A DNA stretch of 32,977 nucleotides. Source: Brevinematales bacterium (GTDB lineage: Bacteria > Spirochaetota > Brevinematia > Brevinematales > JAOACQ01). Each line of letters opens with the position of its first letter. Within the stretch, counting starts at the first letter, position 1. Under the pieces are notes generated by a model. The model was not told where the DNA came from. It ran no database searches and saw nothing but the letters and a program-made list of their open reading frames with translations. The DNA lies in NCBI GenBank assembly GCA_026417755.1, contig JAOACQ010000049.1, positions 1 through 32,977 of the forward strand, in the 5' to 3' direction. Shown here in pieces: positions 1 to 8,764 of the stretch. Both the position numbers and the translations under genes were made by a program.

Positions 1-349
1 CACCAATATGAATAATATTTTCATCTTCAAATAGCCGAACTACCTGAACTATAGCATCCACATTTCTTATGTTTGCGAGGAATTGGTTGCCAAGGCCTTC
101 TCCTTTGCTTGCACCTTTAACAAGTCCAGCTATATCGACAAATTCTACAGTTGTAGGGGTTATTTTTTTTGATTCTGCAAGGTGGGCAAGCACTTCGAGA
201 CGTTTGTCTGGAACATTTACTATTCCTACATTTGGGTCAATCGTGCAAAATGGAAAATTTGAACTTGGAACACTTAATTTTGTTAAGGCATTGAAAAGTG
301 TAGACTTTCCTACATTTGGGAGTCCAACAATTCCACAACTAAAACCCAT
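1..349 (-). CDS. ychF: YchF/OLA1 family ribosome-associated ATPase (N-terminal part, cut by window edge)
   Basis: This is the first 116 codons of YchF, a TRAFAC-class P-loop protein of the Obg family that binds ribosomes and prefers ATP over GTP. Translating the minus strand from the ATG at 349 gives [19 protein letters not shown], with the P-loop at about residues 9-17. It is followed by the family-specific [11 protein letters not shown] switch I region near residues 37-47 and [20 protein letters not shown] (DxAG, Walker B/G3) near residue 75. The start is supported by a GGAGAAG ribosome site just upstream. The rest lies outside the window. It is divergent from rlmB across a 198-base gap. 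The identification is firm because the switch region sequence is distinctive for YchF. Confidence 0.95.
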   Translation of the reverse strand, partial: MGFSCGIVGLPNVGKSTLFNALTKLSVPSSNFPFCTIDPNVGIVNVPDKRLEVLAHLAESKKITPTTVEFVDIAGLVKGASKGEGLGNQFLANIRNVDAIVQVVRLFEDENIIHIG

Positions 350-378
350 AAAACTTCTCCTTGAAAAAATAGACATTA

Positions 379-407
379 ATTATAAAATATATATAAAAAT
401 AAGACAA
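379..407 (-). promoter_or_regulatory. Sigma-70 type promoter for ychF
   Basis: On the minus strand TTGTCT (402-407) and TATAAT (379-384) are separated by 17 bases. The -10 box ends 29 bases before the ychF start codon, so the leader would be roughly 20-25 bases. Background AT content is high here, so chance matches are possible, but the spacing and the perfect -10 box support it. Confidence 0.5.
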
Positions 408-501
408 ATTATTTTATCTTTTTAAATGAAAATAATAAATCTATCTTTTTAATATTTTTATCACAATTTGTTTTTTTAAATAAATTTTAAAACTTAAAGT
501 T

Positions 502-530
502 TTGACAACTTTTTACTAAAAGGTTAAAAT
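502..530 (+). promoter_or_regulatory. Sigma-70 type promoter for rlmB and the genes after it
   Basis: A perfect TTGACA (502-507), a 17-base spacer and TAAAAT (525-530) lie ahead of rlmB. The -10 box ends only 17 bases before the TTG start at 548, so transcription would begin almost on the GAGGAGG ribosome site and the leader would be about 11 bases. A perfect 15-base palindrome with one central base (489-503, arms AAAACTT) abuts the -35 box. It could be an operator, or just AT-rich chance. Confidence 0.6.
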
Positions 531-547
531 AATTGAGGAGGTTAAGT

Positions 548-1267
548 TTGTTTATTTATGGTAGAAATTCTGTTTCGGAGGCTTTGACTGATAGTATTGA
601 GATTGATTCAATTTACATTGATAAGCAGAAAAAGAAAAAGTTCATTCCAATTATAAAACAGGCTCAAGAAAAGGAAATAAAGATTGTTTTTGTTTTTGAA
701 AATGAGATTGAAAAACTTTCTCATACCCAGAAGCATCAAGGTATATGTGCGAAGATTTCATTACCTCAAAATATTTATGAAAATGAAGAGGATTTTTTGC
801 TTACAGAAGATATAAAGAATATTCTTATACTTGATGGAATTACGGATACTGGTAATCTTGGGGCAATAGTACGCTCTGCTTTATTACTTGGTTGTGATTT
901 AGTTATACTGCCAAATGATAATTCAGCAAGAATTACTCCTCAGACAATAAAGGCATCCGCAGGTGGAATTTATAAACAGAAGATTTTATATGTAAATAAC
1001 TTAAATAGTTGGATAATGAACTTAAAGGAAGAAGGTTTTTGCGTAGTTGGTTTTGCGGGTGAGGCTAATAAAGTTTTATCTGAACTTAAAAATTTTGAGA
1101 AAATCGCTTGCATAATCGGAAGCGAGCATAAAGGTTTAAGGAAATCCACAAGAAAAATCTGTGATGAGTTAGTTAAAATTCCTACTACTGGTAAACTTGA
1201 TAGTCTTAATGCTTCTGTTGCTTCTGCGATAGTAATGTGGGAAATTTTTATGAAAAATAGAGGATAG
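548..1267 (+). CDS. rlmB: TrmH-family 23S rRNA (guanosine-2'-O-)-methyltransferase RlmB
   Basis: This is a SPOUT-class methyltransferase that uses S-adenosylmethionine to 2'-O-methylate a guanosine of 23S rRNA. The protein of about 239 residues opens with the substrate-binding L30e-like domain (FIYGRNSVSEAL). It carries the three TrmH-family motifs: NLGAIVRSALLLG near residue 103, IIGSEHKGLRK near 189, and IPTTGKLDSLNASVASAI near 211, which form the trefoil-knot cofactor site. I chose the TTG at 548 because GAGGAGG lies just before it and because RlmB proteins begin with this IYGRN motif. A start at 533 would place the ribosome site inside the gene. It heads the transcription unit. The alternative assignment is TrmH acting on tRNA Gm18, but the L30e-type N-terminus favours RlmB. 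Confidence 0.9.
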   Translation: MFIYGRNSVSEALTDSIEIDSIYIDKQKKKKFIPIIKQAQEKEIKIVFVFENEIEKLSHTQKHQGICAKISLPQNIYENEEDFLLTEDIKNILILDGITDTGNLGAIVRSALLLGCDLVILPNDNSARITPQTIKASAGGIYKQKILYVNNLNSWIMNLKEEGFCVVGFAGEANKVLSELKNFEKIACIIGSEHKGLRKSTRKICDELVKIPTTGKLDSLNASVASAIVMWEIFMKNRG

Positions 1268-1268
1268 A

Positions 1269-2129
1269 TTGAGGTTTTTATTTCTATCTTTTACTCTTTT
1301 TTGTAGTAATCTTTTTTCTTTGGATATTGATTTTTTATCGGAAATTAAAACTCCATATCTTATTTTACTCAAAGATTGTGAAAAGGATGAATGGATTATA
1401 GAAATTGATGAATACAATCTTAAATATAAAACTTTTTCTCTTGGTTCTCTTATAAAGATTTTTACAATCATTTCAAAATTCAAAAATAGAAGTGTTGATA
1501 TAGAAGAAAGACATAGATGTAATGGATTTAATGCTAATGATTATAGTGTTTGTTGGCTTAAAGATGGTCATAAAGAGCTATCATTAATTCCGGCTTTTGC
1601 ACAATCGTGTAATTCATATTTTTATTATTTTGCAAAAGAAATTGATTTTAAGTTATTTCTTGAGGTATTGAGGGAGTGGGATTTGTATTATGGAATAGAA
1701 AATAAAGGTAGAGTAATTCTTAATAGAGAAGAAGAGATTGCGGCAATGATAGGGAAGAATAATTTTATTAAGATAAGACCAATAGATTTTTTCATAGCAA
1801 TGGAAAATTTTATTTTCAAAAAAAAATATTTGCCAGAAGATTTATATAAAGTCCTTATTTCGGCTATGAATTTTGTTTATATTAACGGAACTGTAAGAGA
1901 AGTGAGAGAAAAACTTTATCTTTCTTCAAGTCAAAACATTATATGTAAAACTGGCACCGGTCAGTATGAAAAGGACGGAAAACCTGATATAAGAAAGGTG
2001 AATGGATTTTTTGTTGGTTGTTTGAACAATAGATTTCTATGTTTTGTAATGATTGAAAACACAAGAGGGATTGTTGCTGCGGAAGTAGGGCTTAAAATTT
2101 TTAAAAATATTTTATCTGAATATAATTGA
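1269..2129 (+). CDS. Exported small penicillin-binding transpeptidase-domain protein
   Basis: The predicted protein of 286 residues has a signal peptide (residues 1-17) followed only by a penicillin-binding transpeptidase or class D beta-lactamase-like domain. The three active-site motifs are all visible: S60-L-I-K63 (SxxK, with the GS that usually precedes it), S113-C-N115 (SxN) and K227-T-G229 (KTG). Family knowledge predicts acylation of Ser60 by a peptidoglycan stem peptide or a beta-lactam. There is no transglycosylase or PASTA domain, so it is much shorter than PBP2 or PBP3. Translation probably starts at TTG 1269, one base after the rlmB stop, with AGAGGAT as ribosome site; this keeps the signal peptide. 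It lies just upstream of a macroglobulin operon, and some bacterial macroglobulin genes are paired with the penicillin-binding protein PBP1C. D,D-carboxypeptidase, transpeptidase and OXA-like beta-lactamase are all possible. Confidence 0.75.
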   Translation: MRFLFLSFTLFCSNLFSLDIDFLSEIKTPYLILLKDCEKDEWIIEIDEYNLKYKTFSLGSLIKIFTIISKFKNRSVDIEERHRCNGFNANDYSVCWLKDGHKELSLIPAFAQSCNSYFYYFAKEIDFKLFLEVLREWDLYYGIENKGRVILNREEEIAAMIGKNNFIKIRPIDFFIAMENFIFKKKYLPEDLYKVLISAMNFVYINGTVREVREKLYLSSSQNIICKTGTGQYEKDGKPDIRKVNGFFVGCLNNRFLCFVMIENTRGIVAAEVGLKIFKNILSEYN

Positions 2130-2154
2130 CATATAGTTTTAGTAGTGTTAATAT
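2126..2154 (+). promoter_or_regulatory. Extended -10 promoter for the macroglobulin operon
   Basis: TTGACA (2126-2131) is followed after exactly 17 bases by TAATAT (2149-2154), with TG one base upstream of the -10 box (2146-2147), an extended -10 element. The -35 box shares its TGA with the stop codon of the preceding transpeptidase gene. The start codon is 24 bases after the -10 box, and the ribosome site AGGGGTG lies at 2169-2174. This is the best sigma-70 match in the window and would make genes 2179-11374 a separately controlled unit. Confidence 0.7.
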
Positions 2155-2178
2155 TATTATAAAAATCAGGGGTGTCTT

Positions 2179-3552
2179 ATGAAGAAAATAATTTTATTAT
2201 TTGTTTTTTCTATTGCGTTTGGGATTGAGTTACCGGAGTATAGTGAGCTTTTATATGTCAAAAATTTTAAAAGTTTGAGATTTGAGTTTCAGAAGTATTA
2301 TATGAATTCTATTGATCAAAAGTATTCTGATTTTTTGTTTGATTATCTTTTTTTTCTTAATACTTCATTTTATGCTGATATTGAAGATTTTTCAAAAGAG
2401 GTTAACTCACCAGTTTTTAATATTTTAAAAGATGTTTTTTATATCGTTAAGACTAAAGATGGAATTATTTTTCTTATTGAGTTTCAAGACACAAAAGGGT
2501 CTCAATTAATTAATGAACTTTTAAAGGTTGCTAATGCAAAAGGTATGAAGGGAGCATATTATGTTTCTGTATATGACAATCTTCTTGTAATTTCAAAAAA
2601 CAAAAATCTTTCCTACAATTTCAAAAGAATAGCTAAAAAACCTTCCAAACAGCTTATCGAAGCCTTTGATTCTAAATCTGATATAGTTATAGCTAAAAGA
2701 GGAAATGAAATTCTTGATAAAAGTATAGATGAGTTGATTATTAATAAACCGGAAAAATCTTCTCTTTTCTTTGGTAAACAGATTCCTGAAGCTACATTTT
2801 GCTGGAATTTGAAAACTAAAAAATTTACCTTTTATATATCTCCTGCCTCAAAGAAAGAGAGTGAATATATTGAAAAAGACTTGGCAAAAGGTTTCCCATC
2901 TGATTTTATGATATTTTTTCATTTAGCTAAGAATCCATATTTGTTCTTTTCTGCTATTTCATCTTCTGAGGTTATGAATAATTTTGAAAAAGATTTTAAA
3001 GCAAATTTTTATAATCAGATTGTTTTTGGTTATAGGGTGAAGGAGAAAAAAGGCAATTTTCTTATATCAATGAAAATGAAAGAAAATTTTTATAAAAACT
3101 CAGAATATTTTATGCAAAATTTTGTGGAAAATTTTGTAAGTCTTACTAACCTAAGGGATAAAAGCTGGGTGATTAAAAAGTACAAGAATTCTAGAATATA
3201 TCAAAATCAAAAAAATGAAGTAGCTTTTTACATTCGAGAGCCATATGTTTATTTAGCAAGTGATATTAAATTAATAGTAGAACTTATAAATACTCTTGAG
3301 GGGAATAAAAAAACTATTCTTGATACCTTTTCATTTGGTGATGTTAAGGATTTTTACATTAATAATATTGGAGTTTTCAGATTTAATTTTGAGTCTTTTA
3401 GCAGTGAATTTTTATTTTCAATGAAAGATTATACTACTATTTATCCAGAAGATGTAGAGGAATATTCAAAATGGTTGAAATCTTTGGGGGCTATAAGTGG
3501 TAAAGGTGTTTTAGATAAGGATTTTGATAAGTATGAATTTTATATCAGGTAA
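2179..3552 (+). CDS. Exported protein of unknown function at the head of the macroglobulin operon
   Basis: This protein of 457 residues begins with a clear signal peptide (MKKIILLFVFSIAFG). No catalytic motif was recognised. The remainder alternates short hydrophobic strands with charged turns and includes two similar segments built on a 'Y-V-S-V-Y-D-N-L-L-V-I-S' type strand (near residues 130-145 and 350-370), so an internal duplication of an alpha/beta unit is possible. Start: ATG 2179 after AGGGGTG. It ends 12 bases before the macroglobulin gene. In E. coli the corresponding position next to the yfaS cluster is held by yfaA (DUF2138), and it may be a distant relative or a DUF3352-like protein. 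This is suggested by position only, not by a motif. It is probably a periplasmic partner of the macroglobulin. Confidence 0.7.
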   Translation: MKKIILLFVFSIAFGIELPEYSELLYVKNFKSLRFEFQKYYMNSIDQKYSDFLFDYLFFLNTSFYADIEDFSKEVNSPVFNILKDVFYIVKTKDGIIFLIEFQDTKGSQLINELLKVANAKGMKGAYYVSVYDNLLVISKNKNLSYNFKRIAKKPSKQLIEAFDSKSDIVIAKRGNEILDKSIDELIINKPEKSSLFFGKQIPEATFCWNLKTKKFTFYISPASKKESEYIEKDLAKGFPSDFMIFFHLAKNPYLFFSAISSSEVMNNFEKDFKANFYNQIVFGYRVKEKKGNFLISMKMKENFYKNSEYFMQNFVENFVSLTNLRDKSWVIKKYKNSRIYQNQKNEVAFYIREPYVYLASDIKLIVELINTLEGNKKTILDTFSFGDVKDFYINNIGVFRFNFESFSSEFLFSMKDYTTIYPEDVEEYSKWLKSLGAISGKGVLDKDFDKYEFYIR

Positions 3553-3564
3553 GGGGAGGATGGT

Positions 3565-6500
3565 ATGAAAAAATTTGTTTTTTTATTTTTGTTAATTACA
3601 ACTAATTTGTTTTCTTTCTATCTTTCTACTGAGAAAAGTTTTTCTCCTGAGGAGGAATCAGTTATCAAAATAGAAAGTTCTTATGAGAAAAGTGTCAATG
3701 TTAGATTATACCAGATTACTGATATGGAAACCTTCTTATCCTCTGCAAAGGAACTTGATAGAATTTATTTTGGAGATTCAAATATTAAGGACAATCCAAC
3801 AGTTTTATTATTTAGGTACTTAAACATAGCCAAGAATGTTTTAAGAGAGATGGGAAGGAGGGTTTTTGGTGGAAATTATAAATTAGCTTCTGAGATAAAA
3901 GCCAAAAATAGCAAAATAATAGAACAAAAGTATTATCCACCTAAAAAAGTTATTGAAAAATTGAAGTACAAAGTAGTAAAAGAATTTAAAATTGATCTGG
4001 AGTCAAAATTTTCGAGTTGGAGTTATAAAGTAATTAATTTTGGAAAACTTCCATCTGGACTTTATCTTGCCGAGGTTTATAATGATGAACAGCTTGCTTA
4101 TACACTTATACTTGTCAGTCAAAATGCTCTTTTGGTTAAAAAGTCTGATAAAGAGCTTTTTATTATGATGGTTGATAAAAAAACAGGAAATTTTGTTCCT
4201 GCTAAGATAGAGATTTTTAATTATAAGACTGGTAAAAAAGTTGGGGGTGGAAATTCGACATCAGAAAAAGCCTTTATATATGATTTAAAGAACAATGAAA
4301 ATTCTGATTTTCTTGTTTTCGGAGAAACAATCGATAAAAATAAAGAAAAGGTTTTTTATAAGTTTTCTACTTTTCCATCTCCTAAACTAGAAAGGATGGT
4401 TTATGTTTATACTGATTCTCCCGTTTACAAGGAAGGTAACGATGTAAATATAAAAATGGTTGTGAGAGATTATGAAGGTAGTGTCTATAAAATACCGGAA
4501 GGACTGGATTTTAAATCGTATATAGTTGATCCCTTGGGCACTCGATACAATATTGAAATAACAAACAAACTTGATGAGTTTGGTTGTAGTGATTTTAAAT
4601 TTTCGGTTCCGGAATATGCTAGCAAAGGTATCTATAAAATAATATGTGAAATAGAAGGAAAGAAGTATATAGGTGAATTCAGGGTTGAGGAATATGTTGC
4701 CCCTGATTTCTCTGTTAATGTTACTACAACGAAGGATATTTTAGTTGCAAATGCAGGTAAACTTGATTTTAAGATTAGTGCTAAATATTTTAGTGGTGAA
4801 ATTCTCAAGTCTGGCGAAGTTGAGTATGCTATATTCAGGACACCTATGAGTGAAGATATTTTTGAAACTTCAAAAGATGTTTTTGAAGATCCTTCATATG
4901 CAGGTCGAATAGAGTTTGTTCATTCTGGTACCGCAAAACTTGATTCAAAAGGAGAACTTAAAGTTGATTATAATTTTGGTGTTGTTTATAGAGATTATAT
5001 TTACATTATCAGAGCAAAGGTAAGCGATGAATCATATTCTCATAGTTTTGGTTCTACAAAAATAAAGATAGTTAATAGTTTTATATTTCTTAAGGCGGAT
5101 TTTTCTAAAATGGTTTATAAAGTTGGAGAAAATGTCAGTTTAAGAGTAAATGCAAGATTTGCCAGTGGTAAGAAGGCTTCCGATCAGGAGATAGAATATA
5201 TAGCTGAAGTTGAAGAGACAAAATCTATAATTTCAAAAGGAAAGGTTAAAACTGATAAGGACGGTAATGCTATAATAAATTTCGAGGCTACTGGAAAAGG
5301 TTATATGAAAGTTTCTCTATCTGCTGTAGATATTTTTGGGAACAAGAGAGAAGAGTATGTATATGTATGGGTTGGTTCTGAGGGAGCTACTTATGCATAC
5401 ACTTCGGGAAATATTACGATTGTGTGCGACAAAGAAGAATATGAAGTTGGTGATAAAGCAAGTATTTATGTATTATTACCTGTTAGTGATGCGAATGTAT
5501 TATATACAGTTGAACGTGAAAATATATTTGACTATAAAATTAAAAAATTTAAGGGTAATTCTTCATTTGTAGAGATTCCGGTTAGTTCAAAATTATCACC
5601 AAATTTTTTTGTTTCTTTTCTTATGTTTGCAAATAATCAGGTTTATCAACAAAGTGTAAAGATTAAAGTCCCTCCAAAAGAGAAGGTTTTAAATGTAAAA
5701 ATAACGCCAGATAGTTCAATATATTCTCCAAGGGGTGAAGCTAATGTTGATATATCTGTTTCAGATGCAAAAGGTAATGGGGTTGAAGCAGATGTATCTA
5801 TAGCTGTTATTAATGAGGGTTTATATTCTTTATTTCCGGAGATTGCTCCAGATCCAAGGCTTTTCTTTTATTCTTATAGGTGGAATAGAGTGATAACATA
5901 CAATTCTACAGAACTCAGATTTTATGGTTATTCAAGATATGTAAGAGAAGATTGGTCAATGAAGATTTATAACAAAAGATACTGGAGTTTTAACGATTTG
6001 AGAAGAGATAGGCTTCTTACAGGTGTTAAAGAGGTGTCTGAAGAGGGTGAAGATGAAATGGTAAGAAAAGATTTCAGGGACAATGTGTTATGGATTGGGA
6101 GTCTAAGAACCGATAAAAAAGGAAAAGCAAATTTTAAAATAAAATTTCCAGATAATATTGGAGAATTCAGAATAACAGCTGTGGCTTTTACGAAAGATAC
6201 AAAAGTGGGAAAGGATATTAAAAAAGTAGTTTCAAAGAGAGACTTTTTTATAAGTTTTAATATGCCTCTTAATATAACACTTTATGATAATCCGATGGGT
6301 TATATCAAGGTTTTTAATTCTACGGATAAAAGTAAGAAAGTGAAACTTGAGGCTACAACTTTTGGAGGAAAAATTGATTTAAAGATAAAAGAGACAAATA
6401 TAGCAAAGAAAGATAGTGTAGTTATACCTTTCTCTATTTTGCCAACAAGTGTAGGAAAAATGACTATAAAAATTAAAGCCATAGGAGAAGGGAGTATAGA

Positions 6501-8112
6501 TATTGCAGAGGAAAAATTAAATGTTATACCAGCAACTTTACCAATAGTTTTTAGTGAATCTAAACCTTTTAAAAAAGGAGAAGTTAATTTTAACATAAAT
6601 ATTCCATCTGGAATTATAAAAGAAACTCTTGTAGCAAAGTTAGGTTATATTGAATATGAAAACCCATTAACAGCAATAATGGAAGCTCTGTTATACCTTA
6701 GATCATACCCACATGGTTGTGTTGAACAAACAACAAGCTCATTTTTGCCAAGTTTATATGCAATGGAAGCTGCTCAAAAATTGAATATCAAACTTCCTTC
6801 TGCTTTTGCTATAGATAAAGATTATATTTTAAGAGAAGGGATAAAAAAACTTACAAGCTATCAAAATAAGGATGGAAGCTGGGGATGGTTTAGTGAAGGT
6901 GAAGTTGTTACTTATATGACAGCTTATGTAATGAGTGCCTTGAATTTTGTGAAAAGAATAGACTCTTCTAAACTTGATTCTACTGTTTATTCTAAAGGTA
7001 TTAATGCTCTTACCAAGGCAGTAGATAATGAACAAATTGTTGATTTGAAAATTTATGCTTTGTATGTTCTTTCCGAGGCAAATGTCAAATTTGTTACACA
7101 ATTAAAGAATCTTTTTCCTAATTTTAGGAATTATCCATTAGATACTCTTGCTTTATATGCATTGGCACTTAAAAATTCTGGTCTTGAGAAAGAAGCTCTT
7201 GAAGTTGTTAATTATCTTGAAGGGCTTGCTATCGTTGAAACAGATAGAGCTTACTGGAAAAATCAACGTTACGTATGGTATGATAATGATATTTATACCA
7301 CTGCTCTTGTGTTAAGAGCTATTATTAATATAAAAAAGGATAGCAAAATAGTTCAAAAAGCAGTTTCATATATAATGCAAAATAGAAAAGACTTTAGATG
7401 GGGGTCAACTATCACTACTGCCAATGTTGTTTATACACTTTCTGAGTATGTAAAAAGTTATAATTTAACTGGTAGTGGTAAAGAAGATAGTTTTGATGTT
7501 TACATTAATAATCAAAAACTTGGCACTTATAAAATTCTGTCTAAAGAAGTAGCAACATCTATAATAATACCTCAAGAATTAATGAAGGTCGGACAAAATC
7601 TCATAACAATAAATGGAGAGAATAATTGTTTATATACTCTTAGCTTAAAATATTACAATGAAGGAGTTAATCAACCAATTGTAAAAAATAAGATGTCAAT
7701 AAAAAGAACATTCTATAAGGTTTCAGGAAATAAAATTGAAAAAATGGATAAGATAAAAGTTAGCCCAATGGATGTTGTTTTGGTTGAACTAGAGTTAACT
7801 TCTGATAAAAGAATAGATTATGTGGTAATTGAGGACGGTATTCCTGGTGGTTTTAAACCAGTCTATGAATTAAATGCATATAATAATCTTGGTGTAAAAT
7901 TCTTTGAGGGAACAATTCATCGTGAATTTGCAAGAGGTAAGGCAAATATTTACATTAATCCTCTGATAGGTGGAACAAGGAAATATTATTATTTAATTCA
8001 AGCTGTTTATCCAGGTAAATATTTAGCACTTTGTCCTTATGTTTATGCAATGTATAATGAGGAGTTAAATGCAATTTCTGAAAATACAGAAGTCGAAATC
8101 CTTGAAAAATAG
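3565..8112 (+). CDS. Bacterial alpha-2-macroglobulin with thioester motif (YfaS/MagD-like setting)
   Basis: This 1515-residue exported protein is a bacterial alpha-2-macroglobulin, a broad protease trap of the periplasm. A signal peptide (MKKFVFLFLLITTNLFS) has no lipobox cysteine, unlike many lipoprotein homologues. The MG-type beta domains fill the N-terminal half ('YVYTDSPVYKEGNDVNIKMV' near 283-302 is typical of MG domains). A Tyr/Arg/Lys/Glu-rich stretch near 767-835 is the likely bait region. It is followed by the family hallmark 'LWIGSLRTDKKGKANFKIKF' and the 'PDNIGEFRITA' strand. The thioester motif is G-C1052-V-E-Q1055 in the alpha-helical TED domain, and a receptor-binding-like domain ends the protein. 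The ribosome site GGGGAGGA precedes ATG 3565. Known thioester macroglobulins cross-link proteases through this Cys-Gln bond. To my knowledge, YfaS and MagD, which occupy similar operons, lack it. Confidence 0.93.
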   Translation: MKKFVFLFLLITTNLFSFYLSTEKSFSPEEESVIKIESSYEKSVNVRLYQITDMETFLSSAKELDRIYFGDSNIKDNPTVLLFRYLNIAKNVLREMGRRVFGGNYKLASEIKAKNSKIIEQKYYPPKKVIEKLKYKVVKEFKIDLESKFSSWSYKVINFGKLPSGLYLAEVYNDEQLAYTLILVSQNALLVKKSDKELFIMMVDKKTGNFVPAKIEIFNYKTGKKVGGGNSTSEKAFIYDLKNNENSDFLVFGETIDKNKEKVFYKFSTFPSPKLERMVYVYTDSPVYKEGNDVNIKMVVRDYEGSVYKIPEGLDFKSYIVDPLGTRYNIEITNKLDEFGCSDFKFSVPEYASKGIYKIICEIEGKKYIGEFRVEEYVAPDFSVNVTTTKDILVANAGKLDFKISAKYFSGEILKSGEVEYAIFRTPMSEDIFETSKDVFEDPSYAGRIEFVHSGTAKLDSKGELKVDYNFGVVYRDYIYIIRAKVSDESYSHSFGSTKIKIVNSFIFLKADFSKMVYKVGENVSLRVNARFASGKKASDQEIEYIAEVEETKSIISKGKVKTDKDGNAIINFEATGKGYMKVSLSAVDIFGNKREEYVYVWVGSEGATYAYTSGNITIVCDKEEYEVGDKASIYVLLPVSDANVLYTVERENIFDYKIKKFKGNSSFVEIPVSSKLSPNFFVSFLMFANNQVYQQSVKIKVPPKEKVLNVKITPDSSIYSPRGEANVDISVSDAKGNGVEADVSIAVINEGLYSLFPEIAPDPRLFFYSYRWNRVITYNSTELRFYGYSRYVREDWSMKIYNKRYWSFNDLRRDRLLTGVKEVSEEGEDEMVRKDFRDNVLWIGSLRTDKKGKANFKIKFPDNIGEFRITAVAFTKDTKVGKDIKKVVSKRDFFISFNMPLNITLYDNPMGYIKVFNSTDKSKKVKLEATTFGGKIDLKIKETNIAKKDSVVIPFSILPTSVGKMTIKIKAIGEGSIDIAEEKLNVIPATLPIVFSESKPFKKGEVNFNINIPSGIIKETLVAKLGYIEYENPLTAIMEALLYLRSYPHGCVEQTTSSFLPSLYAMEAAQKLNIKLPSAFAIDKDYILREGIKKLTSYQNKDGSWGWFSEGEVVTYMTAYVMSALNFVKRIDSSKLDSTVYSKGINALTKAVDNEQIVDLKIYALYVLSEANVKFVTQLKNLFPNFRNYPLDTLALYALALKNSGLEKEALEVVNYLEGLAIVETDRAYWKNQRYVWYDNDIYTTALVLRAIINIKKDSKIVQKAVSYIMQNRKDFRWGSTITTANVVYTLSEYVKSYNLTGSGKEDSFDVYINNQKLGTYKILSKEVATSIIIPQELMKVGQNLITINGENNCLYTLSLKYYNEGVNQPIVKNKMSIKRTFYKVSGNKIEKMDKIKVSPMDVVLVELELTSDKRIDYVVIEDGIPGGFKPVYELNAYNNLGVKFFEGTIHREFARGKANIYINPLIGGTRKYYYLIQAVYPGKYLALCPYVYAMYNEELNAISENTEVEILEK

Positions 8113-8122
8113 GGGGAAAGAT

Positions 8123-8764
8123 ATGAAAAGGTTTATAATTATATTTTGTATTATTTCGGTTATGGTTTATGCTATAAATATTGAATCTCCTGAGGGCGGA
8201 CTAAGAAGGGAAAAAATTTTTAATCTTAGAGTTTCAGATATAAATGGATTATTTAAAATTAACTATAATGGAATAGAATTTTGGGCACGTGGTGGTGGAA
8301 ATGAATTTTTTAGAGCGATGGTGCCTGCAAGGGGAATAAATGTAATAACTGTATCGGATTATGATAATCCTCTTAATAAAGATAGCATTACTTTTTATGC
8401 AGATATTCCTCCAACTACACTTAAGGTTCTTTTGTTCTGGGATACTGATAATACAGATATGGACTTGCATGTTGTTGAACCAAGTGGAGAGGAATGTTAT
8501 TATGGGTATAGAAAGACTAAACTCGGAGGATCTTTAGACGTTGATGTAACGACTGGATATGGTCCGGAAATCTACGTTATGGATTATCCAAATCCTGGCC
8601 TTTATGAGATTTACATTCATTATTATGGTGGAGTTGCTCTGACAGAAGCTACTGTGTATGCTATTTTATATGAAGGAACTGCAACTGAAGAAAGATATAT
8701 TTTCAAAATGAAATTAACTAAGCCGGATGACAGGATTTATGTTGGAAAGGTTTACATTAAATAA
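8123..8764 (+). CDS. Exported DUF2135 (YfaP-like) protein
   Basis: This protein of 213 residues has a signal peptide (MKRFIIIFCIISVMVYA) and a C-terminal DUF2135 domain, the domain of E. coli YfaP. The conserved run is visible at about residues 97-175: 'LLFWDTDNTDMDLHVVEPSG', then 'GGSLDVDVTTGYGPEIYVMD', then 'PGLYEIYIHYYGG'. This looks like a beta-sandwich with an Asp-rich metal-binding edge. The start was set at ATG 8123, which follows GGGGGAAAG. An in-frame upstream ATG at 8069 lies inside the macroglobulin gene and would bury the signal peptide, so it was not used. The gene begins 10 bases after the macroglobulin stop. Function is not known; the recurrence of DUF2135 beside macroglobulins suggests a partner of the macroglobulin. 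It overlaps the next gene. Confidence 0.85.
   Translation: MKRFIIIFCIISVMVYAINIESPEGGLRREKIFNLRVSDINGLFKINYNGIEFWARGGGNEFFRAMVPARGINVITVSDYDNPLNKDSITFYADIPPTTLKVLLFWDTDNTDMDLHVVEPSGEECYYGYRKTKLGGSLDVDVTTGYGPEIYVMDYPNPGLYEIYIHYYGGVALTEATVYAILYEGTATEERYIFKMKLTKPDDRIYVGKVYIK

Noticed and set aside
69-425. A 118-codon plus-strand frame at the left edge
   Set aside because: The minus strand of the same bases encodes a clear YchF N-terminus; the plus frame is its mirror.
489-503. Perfect short palindrome next to the rlmB -35 box
   Set aside because: Arms of seven A/T-rich bases arise easily at this composition; kept only as a remark under the promoter, not as an operator.
1169-1483. Minus-strand frame across the rlmB-transpeptidase junction
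   Set aside because: Both plus-strand genes are continuous here and show family motifs; no ribosome site or motif supports the minus frame.
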